53,926 bases of DNA from Fibrobacterota bacterium (GTDB lineage: Bacteria > Fibrobacterota > Chitinivibrionia > Chitinivibrionales > FEN-1185): positions 63,407 through 117,332 of the forward strand of contig PLWQ01000035.1 of assembly GCA_003165595.1 (NCBI GenBank), given 5' to 3'. The position numbers were made by a program, and so were the translations under genes. Within the stretch, counting starts at the first letter, position 1. Each line of letters starts with the position of its first letter. Below, one piece after another: positions 26,218 through 35,486 of this stretch. Below the pieces are notes generated by a model. That model did not search any database, was not told the origin of the DNA, and saw only the letters and a list, made by a program, of their open reading frames with translations.

Positions 26218-27360
26218 CTATGCCCATCCGTACATCCGAACAAGGCTTGCTGCATAGTGGTCCAGATGCACGGTGGACGGCAAGCCCATGATATAATGGC
26301 AACCTTTGCAAATGGGATTAGCGTCTCGATCTCCCCGGGCGTGCAGCGCCCGCAACCGGTCTAATTCTTCCCCGTTCCAGATCTCCTCCACGTTGGCGGC
26401 CTCCGCGTTCCCGTAGCTTTTGTCCATGGCCCAGTCCACGCAGCATGCCGAGACGCTGCCGTTGAAATTAATGGCAAGCCTGCAAAATGGCTCGGGGCAT
26501 ATTTTCCTTTCGCGCAATTTTGTGCGGCCGTCCATGCCCCTGGTAACGGAATGGCCGAGTAGAAAGTCGCTTCCCTGAGTTCCTGACCATCCCATGAGGT
26601 TGTCGATGTTGAGAAAATCCGAAATGGAAGCAAAATCCTTCCGGAACCTGCGCTGCCCACGAGAGGACATCAAGTTCCCGATTGCCTTTACATGAACGAA
26701 TAGCGAAGCCTTCCTCGCGACTTTCTCATGGTAGAGGAAGGCGCAGTGCTCCTTTACGATCCAATAATTGTCGTCGAGAGGAACCGATATACGGATGTAG
26801 TCCAGGCCGGCGTCAATGAGTTGCACAACCCGATTCGCGTTCAGAAGAATCCCGTTTGTGGTAGTGGAAACCCGATCGGCAACTTCTCCGGCTTTCGCAT
26901 AACCGATCATGGATGCCAGCATGTCGTTGAGCAGCGGCTCACCGTCTTTGTACAAATTCAACGTTTGAAGCCTTCTGCCATGACGTCGTGTCATTGCCGC
27001 CAAGTCGTCGACGATCTTTTGAAACAGCTCCATACGCATTTTCCCTTTGGGCCGGTCTTGTATCTTTGGCAAACGACTGTTGCCCGTAGGGCAAAAGGAG
27101 CAGCGCGAATTGCACGTGTTGCAGGGGTCTATGTTGACCGTCCATGGCACAGAGAGGGGCAGATCGTGGAAAAGCGATTGCACAGGCCGTGGCACACAAG
27201 AGCGGATCTTCGACCGCAGACGCGGGCTTGCCCTGGAATACAAAGGCCGGACCAGCCTGTAGAACCGGTAGTAGAGGTTCTGCGCGAAATTAAAGAGAGT
27301 TGGAATCGGATTTTGGATAGTCACAGATTTTGCTTTGCCAACCCAAAGGAAGAACGGCAC
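26218..27360 (-). CDS. Radical SAM/SPASM domain protein
   Basis: The 380-residue product has the radical SAM cluster motif CNSRCSFC (C83, C87, C90), followed by LNLYKDGEPLLNDMLASMI (the GGE-like motif) and STTTNGILL. The C-terminal quarter has a SPASM-type second cluster set: CPEPFCRLAINFNGSVSACC and CKGCHY, with the usual EEIWNGEELDRLR. Such proteins bind one or two extra [4Fe-4S] clusters and modify peptides or small molecules; in many envelopes they are linked to surface polysaccharide or lipid modification. The start is GTG; alternatives further in cannot be excluded. No precursor peptide gene was seen nearby. It is divergent from the beta-helix gene at 27640, with 279 bases between. Confidence 0.85.
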   Translation of the reverse strand: MPFFLWVGKAKSVTIQNPIPTLFNFAQNLYYRFYRLVRPLYSRASPRLRSKIRSCVPRPVQSLFHDLPLSVPWTVNIDPCNTCNSRCSFCPTGNSRLPKIQDRPKGKMRMELFQKIVDDLAAMTRRHGRRLQTLNLYKDGEPLLNDMLASMIGYAKAGEVADRVSTTTNGILLNANRVVQLIDAGLDYIRISVPLDDNYWIVKEHCAFLYHEKVARKASLFVHVKAIGNLMSSRGQRRFRKDFASISDFLNIDNLMGWSGTQGSDFLLGHSVTRGMDGRTKLRERKICPEPFCRLAINFNGSVSACCVDWAMDKSYGNAEAANVEEIWNGEELDRLRALHARGDRDANPICKGCHYIMGLPSTVHLDHYAASLVRMYGWA

Positions 27361-27639
27361 CTCTTATTGAGGGGCACAGCCGGAGAAGACAAACTGCGTT
27401 TGTCAATTGTGCTGCGTTGTGAGTGCCTTACAGCGAACGACCGCCCGCCGAACACAGCCAGGCCTTCTTCGAGGAAGAATATAGCTATTCCCGCCTCCAG
27501 TTGTCAAATCAGAGAATGCAGATCTGGTGAACTTGCAATTACCGGCAAACAACCCACCATTTCAGGCTGTACACCGCTGCGTCAGCATGATATCATAGAG
27601 AGGGAGCAACCCCACAATCCGAACAAAGGGCAGTGCACC

Positions 27640-29982
27640 ATGACGAATAGGGCACGCATCCCTTTACCCCGCAATCGCCGCACACGGCTGCTGCTGATGC
27701 CCATTATTGCCGTGCTGCTTCCGGCTTCCCCGTTCGCCGCCATGTACTATGTCGCAAGCAGCGGCAGCGATCAGGGTGACGGCAAAAGCCCGGCAAGTGC
27801 GCTTGCCACGCTCCATGGGGCAGCCGCCAAGCTTAAATCCGGCGATACGCTGCTGCTCAACCGTGGCGATGTGTTCAGAGATTCTCTCAACCTTTCGTCG
27901 CTTTCCAATCCCGTGATCCAGGCATACGGCGGCGCGGGCCTGGCCCGGCCCGTGATAAGCGGCGGCATCGCGATTTCGCAATGGACGGCATACAAGGGCG
28001 GCATCTGGGCCGCGTCCTGCCCCGTGAAGATCGAAAACCTGTATGCCGACGATTCCCTCATGACAATAGCGCGCTATCCGGACACGGGCTGGCTGCGCAT
28101 CGACACCATGACGGAAAACGCCGATGGTTCCGGCACGGTAATCACCTGCGCCGCGCTGGCAAAAAGCCCGCGCAGCGCGGCGAATTACTGGACACACGCG
28201 CAGATCCGGTGGCGGCGGTGGAGCTGGTGGTACGAAACGCGCCAAATTTCCTCATCGGACGCGACTGGAAGAATCACCCTTTTGGGCTCCAGCATCATTC
28301 ACATCATGGGAACCAAAGGCTGGGGATTCTTTGTCGACAACAAATTCGAGGAGCTGGATGCGCCTGGCGAATGGTACTTCGACAGCGCCGCCGGGAAAGT
28401 CTATTTCTACCCGCCGGCCGGAAAAGATCCCAACACAATGTTTGTAGAAGGCTCGTGCGTCGCCTCGGGGCTGGTATTGACAGGTGGCACCGTAGACAAC
28501 ATATGCTTCCGTCATCAGGCGCTTCGCGGCATTGAGATCTCCCGCACGAGCACCGTCACGAACTGCCTTTTCCGCGGCATAGGCGGCGACGGCGGCGGCT
28601 CCGCCCTGCAGGCGTCGTGGGACATTGCGAATTCCCGCATCTTTGGAAACAGGTTCGAAAACAATCTCAACACCGGGATTTCCTGGTACGAAAACTCGGG
28701 CCGTCTGGGCACCACCCACATCGAGCAGGACACGCTTCTCTCCACGGGTTGTGTGCCGGGATACGGCGGCAGCGGCACCTGGCACGCGGTTGGGATTCTC
28801 GTGCACTTGAGCAAGAACGTGCAGGTGCAGAACAACTACGTCGACAAAACAGGATACGCCGGAATATTGCTCGGCAGCGACAGCAATTATGTGCAGTATA
28901 ATATCATCAAGAATGCAATGTTTACTCTTAACGACGGTGGCGCGATTTACACCGACTGCGGCCACAGCTTTATCCGCAACAATATAATCTACGACACCAA
29001 AGGCAATCTCGCGTCGTCGGGTCCGTGGTATCCGTTGGGTCAGGGCATCTGGCTGGAGTTCCTGGGCGATTTTCGCGGGAGCGTTGTCGAGAATAACACC
29101 GTGGTGCGAAGCGGGTGCAACGGCATTTACCTGCCCAACAACTTCGCCGATACCGTGCGCAACAACGTACTGTTTGACAATTCGGTATGCCAACTTGACC
29201 TCGACGGTCAATTGACCAACAGCAGTACCGGGCGCACCCAGAACCTGCCGCAGGCCAATGTGATCGGCGGCAACGTGTGCTATTCGACCTCGCGGCAGCA
29301 GGAAGCCCTGACATTCCGGCCCGAATACGACTACGGCACCATGGCAGGCAATTACTTTTGCAACTCCTACACCGACTCCGTGGTCTCGGGATATGGCACC
29401 GGCAACAACTACTACACCATATACGATTATGCACTTTCGCGCTGGCAGCAGCTGTATGCCTGGGCGGACAAAACGGCAAAGACCGACCCTTTCAAACGTC
29501 CTCGCGGCCTGGCCGATGCAAACCCGTTTGGAAAAGGCGAAATCTTCATCAACGAGTCACCGGCGCAAGAGATCGTCTCGCTGGGCAACGCTTTGTATAA
29601 AGACCTTGACGGCGCCGGCGTGACGGGATCGATAAACCTTCCTGCGTTTTCGTCACGCGTTCTTGTCCGATGCGATAGCACGAGCAACGTGAAAAATACC
29701 GCGGCAGGGCCGCAGGAAGGCGGGCTCACAATCCTGTCCGCAACGCCGACCCGGCTCCAGTACCGTCTCGGCAGCCGGGCGCGATTTTCGCTCAGTGTCT
29801 TTGATCCGTCGGGCCGGCAGGTGGCGGCTGCACAACGTCCGGTGCAGCCGGCAGGGATATATTCGATCACTCTTGGACGGGCAGGAACCGCGCTGCCGCG
29901 CGGTGTATATTACTACGTAGTCACGGAAAACGCCCGGGAAACCGGTTCGAGGCACTCGGGCACGTTCGTGGTGATGCGATAG
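27640..29982 (+). CDS. Secreted right-handed beta-helix protein with T9SS-type C-terminus
   Basis: The ATG at 27640 directly precedes a signal peptide (RLLLMPIIAVLLPASPFAA); the frame is open far upstream, but that part is antisense to the radical SAM gene and is not coding. The 780-residue product opens with YYVASSGSDQGDGKSPASAL and LATLHGAAAKLKSGDTLLLN, the usual start of pectate-lyase-like parallel beta-helix proteins, and has many helix rungs (RIFGNRFENNLNTGISWYEN, VQNNYVDKTGYAGILLGSDS, IRNNIIYDTKG, VVENNTVVRSGCNGIYLPNN). The last 80 residues (FSLSVFDPSGRQVAA, GVYYYVV) fit a T9SS sorting domain. A polysaccharide lyase/hydrolase or adhesin role on the surface is likely; substrate unknown. 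Confidence 0.8.
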   Translation: MTNRARIPLPRNRRTRLLLMPIIAVLLPASPFAAMYYVASSGSDQGDGKSPASALATLHGAAAKLKSGDTLLLNRGDVFRDSLNLSSLSNPVIQAYGGAGLARPVISGGIAISQWTAYKGGIWAASCPVKIENLYADDSLMTIARYPDTGWLRIDTMTENADGSGTVITCAALAKSPRSAANYWTHAQIRWRRWSWWYETRQISSSDATGRITLLGSSIIHIMGTKGWGFFVDNKFEELDAPGEWYFDSAAGKVYFYPPAGKDPNTMFVEGSCVASGLVLTGGTVDNICFRHQALRGIEISRTSTVTNCLFRGIGGDGGGSALQASWDIANSRIFGNRFENNLNTGISWYENSGRLGTTHIEQDTLLSTGCVPGYGGSGTWHAVGILVHLSKNVQVQNNYVDKTGYAGILLGSDSNYVQYNIIKNAMFTLNDGGAIYTDCGHSFIRNNIIYDTKGNLASSGPWYPLGQGIWLEFLGDFRGSVVENNTVVRSGCNGIYLPNNFADTVRNNVLFDNSVCQLDLDGQLTNSSTGRTQNLPQANVIGGNVCYSTSRQQEALTFRPEYDYGTMAGNYFCNSYTDSVVSGYGTGNNYYTIYDYALSRWQQLYAWADKTAKTDPFKRPRGLADANPFGKGEIFINESPAQEIVSLGNALYKDLDGAGVTGSINLPAFSSRVLVRCDSTSNVKNTAAGPQEGGLTILSATPTRLQYRLGSRARFSLSVFDPSGRQVAAAQRPVQPAGIYSITLGRAGTALPRGVYYYVVTENARETGSRHSGTFVVMR

Positions 29983-30046
29983 CGCGGCGATACCTTCGCG
30001 TGCGCAGCCGATTTCATCTTTACACATAACACAGGACCTATCCATC

Positions 30047-30370
30047 ATGGAATACAGAAAAATCACCTCCGCAAACGATTGGCGCGAGCTCTGGCTCGGA
30101 AAATTCCTTGCCGAACTCAAGAACCGGAACCTCTCCCCCGAAGAAACCGCCGCCTATCGCACGGTGCTTTCGGACTATCTTACGGCGTACGAAGGAAATC
30201 CCCGTGAAATCGACGTCAAGAAGATGCGGCAATTCGTTGTCAAACGAAAAAAGGCCGTCATCGCTCCGCTTGTCGTATTCTATGAGTCGGTGGCGCGCTC
30301 GGAAAAACACGTGGAACTTCTGGGACAGCTTGCCGCGCCGAAGCCGAAGGCTGCTTCGAAGAAATCCTGA
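30047..30370 (+). CDS. Stand-alone integrase-type SAM-like (core-binding) domain protein
   Basis: The 107-residue product resembles the N-terminal core-binding domain of tyrosine recombinases: FLAELKNRNLSPEETAAYRT, then YLTAYEGNPREIDVKKMRQF, then APLVVFYESVA, matching the helix pattern in which xPREI and FY close the domain. No catalytic domain (R-HxxR-Y) follows; the product ends in a Lys/Ala-rich tail (AAPKPKAASKKS). It lies four bases before the phosphatase gene, so the two are probably co-transcribed. It might bind DNA alone or be a domesticated remnant. Family call is by pattern only. Confidence 0.5.
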   Translation: MEYRKITSANDWRELWLGKFLAELKNRNLSPEETAAYRTVLSDYLTAYEGNPREIDVKKMRQFVVKRKKAVIAPLVVFYESVARSEKHVELLGQLAAPKPKAASKKS

Positions 30371-30374
30371 GCCC

Positions 30375-31112
30375 ATGAACTCCTTTCCCAATTTCCGCGA
30401 CCTCGGGGGCCGTGCCGCATGCGACGGAAAAAAGATCAAGTCCGGTCTTATCTACCGCTCCGGCCAGGTCGGGAAATTGACAAAAGGTGAACTGGCGACG
30501 CTTCTTTCACACGGCATACGCACCGTGCTCGACCTGCGGTCGGCGCGGGAATCGTTGGAACATTTGCCCGCAGGCGGGGCAACCATTGTGGGTCTACCCA
30601 TTGAGCTCGAGGACAAATACCAAAAACGCGTGAGACCGCTGTTGTACCGGAGGCACGGCGGGCGCGCCGTGGAAGACATGGTTGCGTCGCTGTATGCCGA
30701 ACTCGTTACCGATCAGCGCCACACCGTGCGCCGGTTGTTCGAGATCCTGGCGTCCCAAGACCGCTACCCGCTGCTCGTTCATTGCCGCGCAGGCCAGGAT
30801 CGCACGGGATTCGTGAGCGCCGTCGTGCTCCTGTCGCTTGGGGTAGACAAAAAGGATATCGTCGCAGATTACCTTCTGTCCATCGGCTACTCCGTTCCCA
30901 AGGTGCGCATCATGGCGATTGTCGTCCGGGCCCTGACCCTGGGCTTTTTGTCAACAGACACTTTCAAAGCCGCATTTACCGCGCATGAGCGTTACGTGCG
31001 GGCGATATTCGGGGAAATAGAAAGTAAATTCAGGACTATCGAAGGGTATCTTGATTCCTGCGGCGTATCGTGTGAAAGCATGCGCCGGTTCAGGGAGATC
31101 GTTCTTGCCTAG
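30375..31112 (+). CDS. Tyrosine-protein phosphatase family protein (Y_phosphatase3 type)
   Basis: The 245-residue product starts with SFPNFRDLGG, the hallmark N-terminus of the bacterial dual-specificity/tyrosine phosphatase family PF13350, has IRTVLDLRSARE, and the P-loop VHCRAGQDRTGF with nucleophile Cys137 and Arg143. It hydrolyses phosphotyrosine or phosphoinositide-like substrates in cytoplasm; no signal peptide. The frame is open upstream inside the previous gene, but the family begins here, and ATG follows the upstream stop by four bases. A partner tyrosine kinase is not in the window. Confidence 0.88.
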   Translation: MNSFPNFRDLGGRAACDGKKIKSGLIYRSGQVGKLTKGELATLLSHGIRTVLDLRSARESLEHLPAGGATIVGLPIELEDKYQKRVRPLLYRRHGGRAVEDMVASLYAELVTDQRHTVRRLFEILASQDRYPLLVHCRAGQDRTGFVSAVVLLSLGVDKKDIVADYLLSIGYSVPKVRIMAIVVRALTLGFLSTDTFKAAFTAHERYVRAIFGEIESKFRTIEGYLDSCGVSCESMRRFREIVLA

Positions 31113-31152
31113 CCATAACCGTGCCAGGGGACCCGCCGTCATTTTGTGCTGC

Positions 31153-33360
31153 ATGTATAAGCGAGAGAGAGAAGCCTGCGGCGTTTTCTTGAAAAGAGAC
31201 CACGCCCTAGGGGCGTGGTTCTTTACTGGGGCCGATGCTTTGCTGGCCCTGTTTCTTTGCGCCGCTTTTGCGGCAGGCGAGCCCGACTCACTCTCCCGAT
31301 CTTTAGCCGACACCATCTCGAAATCCGCGCCGGCCGCCCGCTGGGACAGCGCAGCTTCGCTCGACAAAATGGTCGTTACCGGCACGCGAACACAGCGGTC
31401 GATAAAGGACAATCCCGGCACGGTGTTTGTGGTGTCGCGCGAGCAGATAGCATCGTCGCCGGCGAACAACGTGAGCGACATTCTGCTGTACCAACCCGGC
31501 CTCATTGTCCAGCGATCGGTAGGCATGGGCGAAGGCGTGCCCACCAACATCAACCTGCGTGGCGTACCGCCTGCAACCGCGGCTTCACGAACGCTCATCC
31601 TGGTTGATGGGATACCGACGAACGCTGTCGGCACGCCGTTTCTCATCCTCAACGAAATTCCCATGGAGTCAATAGATCGGGTGGAAATTGTGGAGGGACC
31701 GTATTCTGGCCTTTACGGCCCCAACGCGCTGGGCGGCGTTGTCAATATCATAACCAGGAACCCGGCACCCGGCTGGCACGGCGCCGTTTCCGGCGGAGGG
31801 TTTCCAGGGTTTTATGATGTTGACGGCGAGGGAAGCATGTCGCTGGGGAGATTCTCTCTTCTCGTAAACGCGGCGGCGCGTGGCATAGACAACTGGACCG
31901 GCAGCGACACGGTCCACCACACCGCGTACAACATAGACCGTACTACCAATTCGGACAATTACGGCTACTACGACCGTAGGTTCTTTGGAAAACTCGGCTG
32001 TGCGCTTTCGAGCAGGGCAACGCTTACGCTCCAGGCGCGGTATTTCGACAGCAATCTGGGGTTCGGCTACACCGAATATGGCACCCCGCCGTCAAAGATT
32101 TCAATAGGCGGCCAGAAATTCCTTGTGGGACCTTCTCTCAAAGTAAACGTGACCCCGTCCCTTGACCTGAAGGTAGCCGGGTATTTCGGCACTGTCTCGG
32201 GCACGTTCTCCAGCCAGCGATCCGGCGCCGACACATCCACGATATCCGCCGGGAGCATATGGAAATCTTTGTCAAACGATATCGACCTGGACGCCCAGGC
32301 CACCATGAAGCTGGGAAACCACAACACGCTCACGGCAGGTTTCGACCTGCTCGACAACATCATAAATTTCGGGGCGCTGCGCGACCCTGCCACCGGGGAA
32401 ATTCTTCCGGATCCAACCGACTCAACGAAACTCGCAGACAGTACAAACAAGTCCATGATTAACGGCGGCATCTACGCGCAGGATGAAATGCGTCTCGGCC
32501 GCTTTATCGGAATCGCCGGCGCGCGCCTCGACTACAACTCGGCGTTCGGCGCAGCCGTCTGCCCCAAACTCGGCATCGTTTACAAACAGAACGACATGCT
32601 ACGGTTCAAGCTGTCCGCGGGCAGGGCATTCCGGGCGCCGTCACTCGGCGAGCTGTACATGCCGGACTTGCCTATCAACAGCAGCTCAACGCTTGTGTCG
32701 AATCCTACGCTCGTGCCTGAGTACATCTTGACCGTTGACGGAGGTCCGGAGCTTGAGGTGCTGAAATTGATGAGCATCCGGCTGTCGGGGTTCTATAACT
32801 ACATGAACGATCTTATAACACAAAGGGTGATTACCACCTACTTGGAGGATCTTCTCAGCAATGCGCAGCTGAGCCACAAGAATATCGAAAACGCATGGTC
32901 GGCCGGCGCCGAGGCATGTGTTGAGATGCACGTCACCCGCTGGGGCATGTTCTTTTTCAATTATACCTATACCAGATCGGAAAACGAACAGATCCACGGC
33001 GCCCTGGACTACATTCCTGAGCATGCATTTAATACCGGCATTTATTTCGCCAGATCTTTTGGCCCAATTACCGTGAGTGGATCGATCCTCGAAGACTTCG
33101 TTGGCGATCGCGACTACCTCGATTGGCAGAAGGGAGTCCTGGACACCACAAGGCCGCTCCCTGCCAAATTGCAAGATCTCTCCCCCGAGTACGTGACCCT
33201 TCCCTCCTACTTCCGCACCGACGCATCGGTAAAGGTCGCCTGGCGGATGGTGTGGGGCGAGGTGCAAGGCCTCAACCTCTTCAATGCTCACATTGTTGAA
33301 GAGGCGAACACGGTTGCGCCGCCGAGATTTGTTGAGGCAAAAGTCGGGGTAAAGTTCTAA
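31153..33360 (+). CDS. TonB-dependent outer-membrane receptor
   Basis: The 735-residue product has a basic N-terminus plus hydrophobic signal (ALLALFLCAAFAAG), a short TonB-box-like region (ASLDKMVVTGTRTQRSIKDN), the plug domain (ILLYQPGLIVQRSVG, NLRGVPP, TLILVDGIPTN, IDRVEIVEGPYSGLYGPNAL, GGVVNIITRNP) and a 22-strand-type barrel, ending in FVEAKVGVKF with the terminal Phe. The FRAPSLGELYMPDLPIN block is typical of receptors related to vitamin B12 or siderophore uptake, but the ligand cannot be told. Start choice is uncertain: ATG 31153 has no good ribosome site, and a perfect palindrome lies inside the first codons (31199-31219). No cobalamin riboswitch was found upstream. Downstream gene is convergent. 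Confidence 0.9.
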   Translation: MYKREREACGVFLKRDHALGAWFFTGADALLALFLCAAFAAGEPDSLSRSLADTISKSAPAARWDSAASLDKMVVTGTRTQRSIKDNPGTVFVVSREQIASSPANNVSDILLYQPGLIVQRSVGMGEGVPTNINLRGVPPATAASRTLILVDGIPTNAVGTPFLILNEIPMESIDRVEIVEGPYSGLYGPNALGGVVNIITRNPAPGWHGAVSGGGFPGFYDVDGEGSMSLGRFSLLVNAAARGIDNWTGSDTVHHTAYNIDRTTNSDNYGYYDRRFFGKLGCALSSRATLTLQARYFDSNLGFGYTEYGTPPSKISIGGQKFLVGPSLKVNVTPSLDLKVAGYFGTVSGTFSSQRSGADTSTISAGSIWKSLSNDIDLDAQATMKLGNHNTLTAGFDLLDNIINFGALRDPATGEILPDPTDSTKLADSTNKSMINGGIYAQDEMRLGRFIGIAGARLDYNSAFGAAVCPKLGIVYKQNDMLRFKLSAGRAFRAPSLGELYMPDLPINSSSTLVSNPTLVPEYILTVDGGPELEVLKLMSIRLSGFYNYMNDLITQRVITTYLEDLLSNAQLSHKNIENAWSAGAEACVEMHVTRWGMFFFNYTYTRSENEQIHGALDYIPEHAFNTGIYFARSFGPITVSGSILEDFVGDRDYLDWQKGVLDTTRPLPAKLQDLSPEYVTLPSYFRTDASVKVAWRMVWGEVQGLNLFNAHIVEEANTVAPPRFVEAKVGVKF
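31199..31219 (+). promoter_or_regulatory. Perfect 9-bp inverted repeat at the start of the TonB receptor gene
   Basis: ACCACGCCC (31199-31207) and GGGCGTGGT (31211-31219) form an inverted repeat around TAG, preceded by AAAAGAG and followed by TCTTTA. It could be an operator, or an attenuator hairpin if translation starts downstream of it. Confidence 0.4.
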
Positions 33361-33388
33361 GCAGGACTTACCACAGAGACACTGAGAA

Positions 33389-33419
33389 GAGTTGAAAGTT
33401 AAAAGTTGACAGTTGACAG
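33389..33419 (+). repeat. AGTTGAAAG-type dispersed repeat
   Basis: The tract GAGTTGAAAGTTAAAAGTTG and its continuation recur almost exactly, in inverted orientation, at 46151-46181. A weaker relative is at 3098-3128. A CACAGAGACACTGAG motif is adjacent (33372-33386). It sits between convergent genes. Confidence 0.7.
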
Positions 33420-33448
33420 TGAATTAGCTTGGAGAGCCGGCTTGTGGA

Positions 33449-34207
33449 CTATGATCCGCACAAAATCTTCATCGCATCACGCACATTCATCACCTGAAGG
33501 TGTTGCTCTTCAAGATACGTTAGAAACCCCCTGAACGCGGATTCCCGCACATAATACGTGGGAACCGCCGGCGCCGTGTCGGCCAGAATGACGTGAAACC
33601 CGATGATCACCAGCGGCGCGCCCAGGCTTCTGGCCTGCTCAACGCGCACAATGATGTCATCGCTTGTAAAGCCGCCTTTGACCGCGAAATACCCCAGCTC
33701 CTGCCTGTTCACGCCGTCAAGGTAGTAATAGTCGTGCGCGGCCCGTATGTTGACAAAGTACTTTGCCACTACGGCCTTGACGGTGTCGTTGTACATGCCC
33801 GACGCGTATGCATAACTTTCGTGACACAAGCCGCTGTCTACAAGAAAATCGTAGCAGGCTTTCACCAGGGCGGTCATGGTGTCGGGCGGTAGAGACGACA
33901 GATTGTCGTGCCCGATTCCTCCGTGTCCGCCGGTTTCCCATCCGGCCCGTTCCATCTCTTTTTCCTCGGCAAGCGTAACGCAGGTGGGCTGGTCGAGATA
34001 GCTCTTTGGAAAGAAATGCGTGGCAGTCCATGTCGTGTCCATTGCGCGCATAAGCCTGTATCCCCTGGTGTAGATCGAGGAGTCTGCGTCATCAAAGGTT
34101 ATCACGACAAGGGGGGCATTCTGCGAGGTTTCGACGGGCAGAAAGGGATTTGTAGTGCAGGTTAGGATAGTCACCGCAGTGACGGCAAGCGCGCTTCGTT
34201 TGTCCAT
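33449..34207 (-). CDS. Polysaccharide deacetylase (NodB-like) lipoprotein
   Basis: The 252-residue product begins with a lipoprotein signal (lipobox ILTC, Cys17) and carries a NodB-homology pattern: VVITFDDADSSIYTRGYRLM (catalytic and metal Asp pair), ATHFFPKSYL, then WETGGHGGIGHDNLSSLPPD (metal-binding histidines, with one extra residue compared with the usual HxxxH) and APLVIIGFHVI near the C-terminus. Likely N- or O-deacetylation of an envelope polysaccharide; substrate unknown. An open frame runs 66 codons upstream into the neighbouring gene, but the ATG before the signal is the natural start. It follows the barrel gene 34219-35277 by 11 bases and is probably co-transcribed with it. Confidence 0.8.
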   Translation of the reverse strand: MDKRSALAVTAVTILTCTTNPFLPVETSQNAPLVVITFDDADSSIYTRGYRLMRAMDTTWTATHFFPKSYLDQPTCVTLAEEKEMERAGWETGGHGGIGHDNLSSLPPDTMTALVKACYDFLVDSGLCHESYAYASGMYNDTVKAVVAKYFVNIRAAHDYYYLDGVNRQELGYFAVKGGFTSDDIIVRVEQARSLGAPLVIIGFHVILADTAPAVPTYYVRESAFRGFLTYLEEQHLQVMNVRDAMKILCGS

Positions 34208-34218
34208 TGCAGACCCTG

Positions 34219-35277
34219 TCAATATACAAACCAGACTATGGCCGCGACCCGGTTGAGTTGCGAGGACCCCACAATGGTCGATTCCCAGCCAACCCGAATG
34301 AGTGTGCGGTTGGCAACAGGCACTATCGCAACTCCCGCCTCGGGAATTTGTGACCCGGTGCTCATGCTCTGCTGATACTCGCAGCCGGCATAAACGCCCA
34401 GCCACGAAACCGCCATGTATTGCGCGTCAAGGCCGCACAGCAGCGTCTGAAGCGAGTATTCGAGCGTGTTGCCGGGAGCGTTCACAAACAAATAGCCTTT
34501 TCTGTAGCTTTCGTAATAGCCCATCCCGCTCAGAAAAAGCCTCGGGAAGGGAACATATTTTGCCTCACCGAAGATTTCAAACTGGTCTCCGGGCTTGATA
34601 GTCGGGTTGCCGTATCCCTGATAGGCGCTGTACCCGGCGCTCATATGCACCCCCAGCAACGGGAACGTCAGAGTGAAATCGTCACCGAGCGTCAGGCTGT
34701 TGTCCTGATTCCGCAGATTGGCGGTCTGAATGCCGACAAGAACTCGATCGCAAGCGACGGCATTGTGCAAGGCAGTCCACAGGACGTCGGCGGATCCGTT
34801 TTCATTCGTGTTGATTGTTGCCGCCCCGGCAAGGGCCATCCCTCCGAACCCGGCACGAACGCCGAACCCGAAACCGTAGGAATCCCAAACCGCGGAGGTT
34901 CGGGTAAATTGATTGAAAACCGAAAAGGGCTTGTACAACTCGGCGCGTCCAACGTGGGTGCTGAGGAATCCGGCCTCGGCGGTAAGGTTACTCAACCGGT
35001 ATCCGACAAATGCTTCTTCCACAAACGGCGTGGGAAACGACGGAGTGCCCCTCAGGTACAACCGGCAGAAAATTGCATTTGTGAATGAATGGTCGGCCCA
35101 GGCGTCAATCATGCCCGATACGGAACTCTTGAGACCGGACGGTGCCTGATCGGACACCTCGGCCCCAGCCCAGACCTGGGCGTGCACGGAATCAGCCGCC
35201 AGCGAGCCTTCGGCGCAGACACAAGCAGCGATGGAAAGCAAAAGCAGCAGGGGTTTCACGCAAATCTTTTCGGGCAA
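34219..35277 (-). CDS. Outer-membrane beta-barrel protein, unknown function
   Basis: The 352-residue product has a signal peptide (CVKPLLLLLSIAACVCA) and a beta-barrel-like remainder with amphipathic strands (FVGYRLSNLTAEAGFLSTHV, YGFGFGVRAGFGGMALAGAA, LFLSGMGYYESYRKGYLFVN) ending RVAAIVWFVY with a terminal aromatic residue, the outer-membrane assembly signal. I do not recognise a specific family. It lies immediately upstream of the deacetylase gene in the same direction; the pair may handle an exported or surface polysaccharide (inference). Confidence 0.7.
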   Translation of the reverse strand: MPEKICVKPLLLLLSIAACVCAEGSLAADSVHAQVWAGAEVSDQAPSGLKSSVSGMIDAWADHSFTNAIFCRLYLRGTPSFPTPFVEEAFVGYRLSNLTAEAGFLSTHVGRAELYKPFSVFNQFTRTSAVWDSYGFGFGVRAGFGGMALAGAATINTNENGSADVLWTALHNAVACDRVLVGIQTANLRNQDNSLTLGDDFTLTFPLLGVHMSAGYSAYQGYGNPTIKPGDQFEIFGEAKYVPFPRLFLSGMGYYESYRKGYLFVNAPGNTLEYSLQTLLCGLDAQYMAVSWLGVYAGCEYQQSMSTGSQIPEAGVAIVPVANRTLIRVGWESTIVGSSQLNRVAAIVWFVY

Positions 35278-35486
35278 GGGTTTGGGGCCTGGCTACGGCG
35301 TCGTGTCGTGGTCCGCGTCGGTTGTATCATGCGTAAATATACCCGATCGTGCCCATTGAGTCAACCCCACGCGTAACAAAATCCGTGGCCCGGGGCCACT
35401 GCCGAAGCGTATCTTATCTGGTCCGCACAGGCGGATGCCGGCGATGCGCGGCGGCACAGTCACACACCAACACCGGAGGACCTATT

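Noticed and set aside
26728-27639. Long open frame upstream of the beta-helix protein
   Set aside because: It is antisense to the radical SAM gene; the beta-helix family and signal peptide begin at 27640.
31113-31240. Cobalamin riboswitch before the TonB receptor
   Set aside because: No GCCACTG-type B12 box or surrounding fold is present; only the 31199-31219 palindrome.
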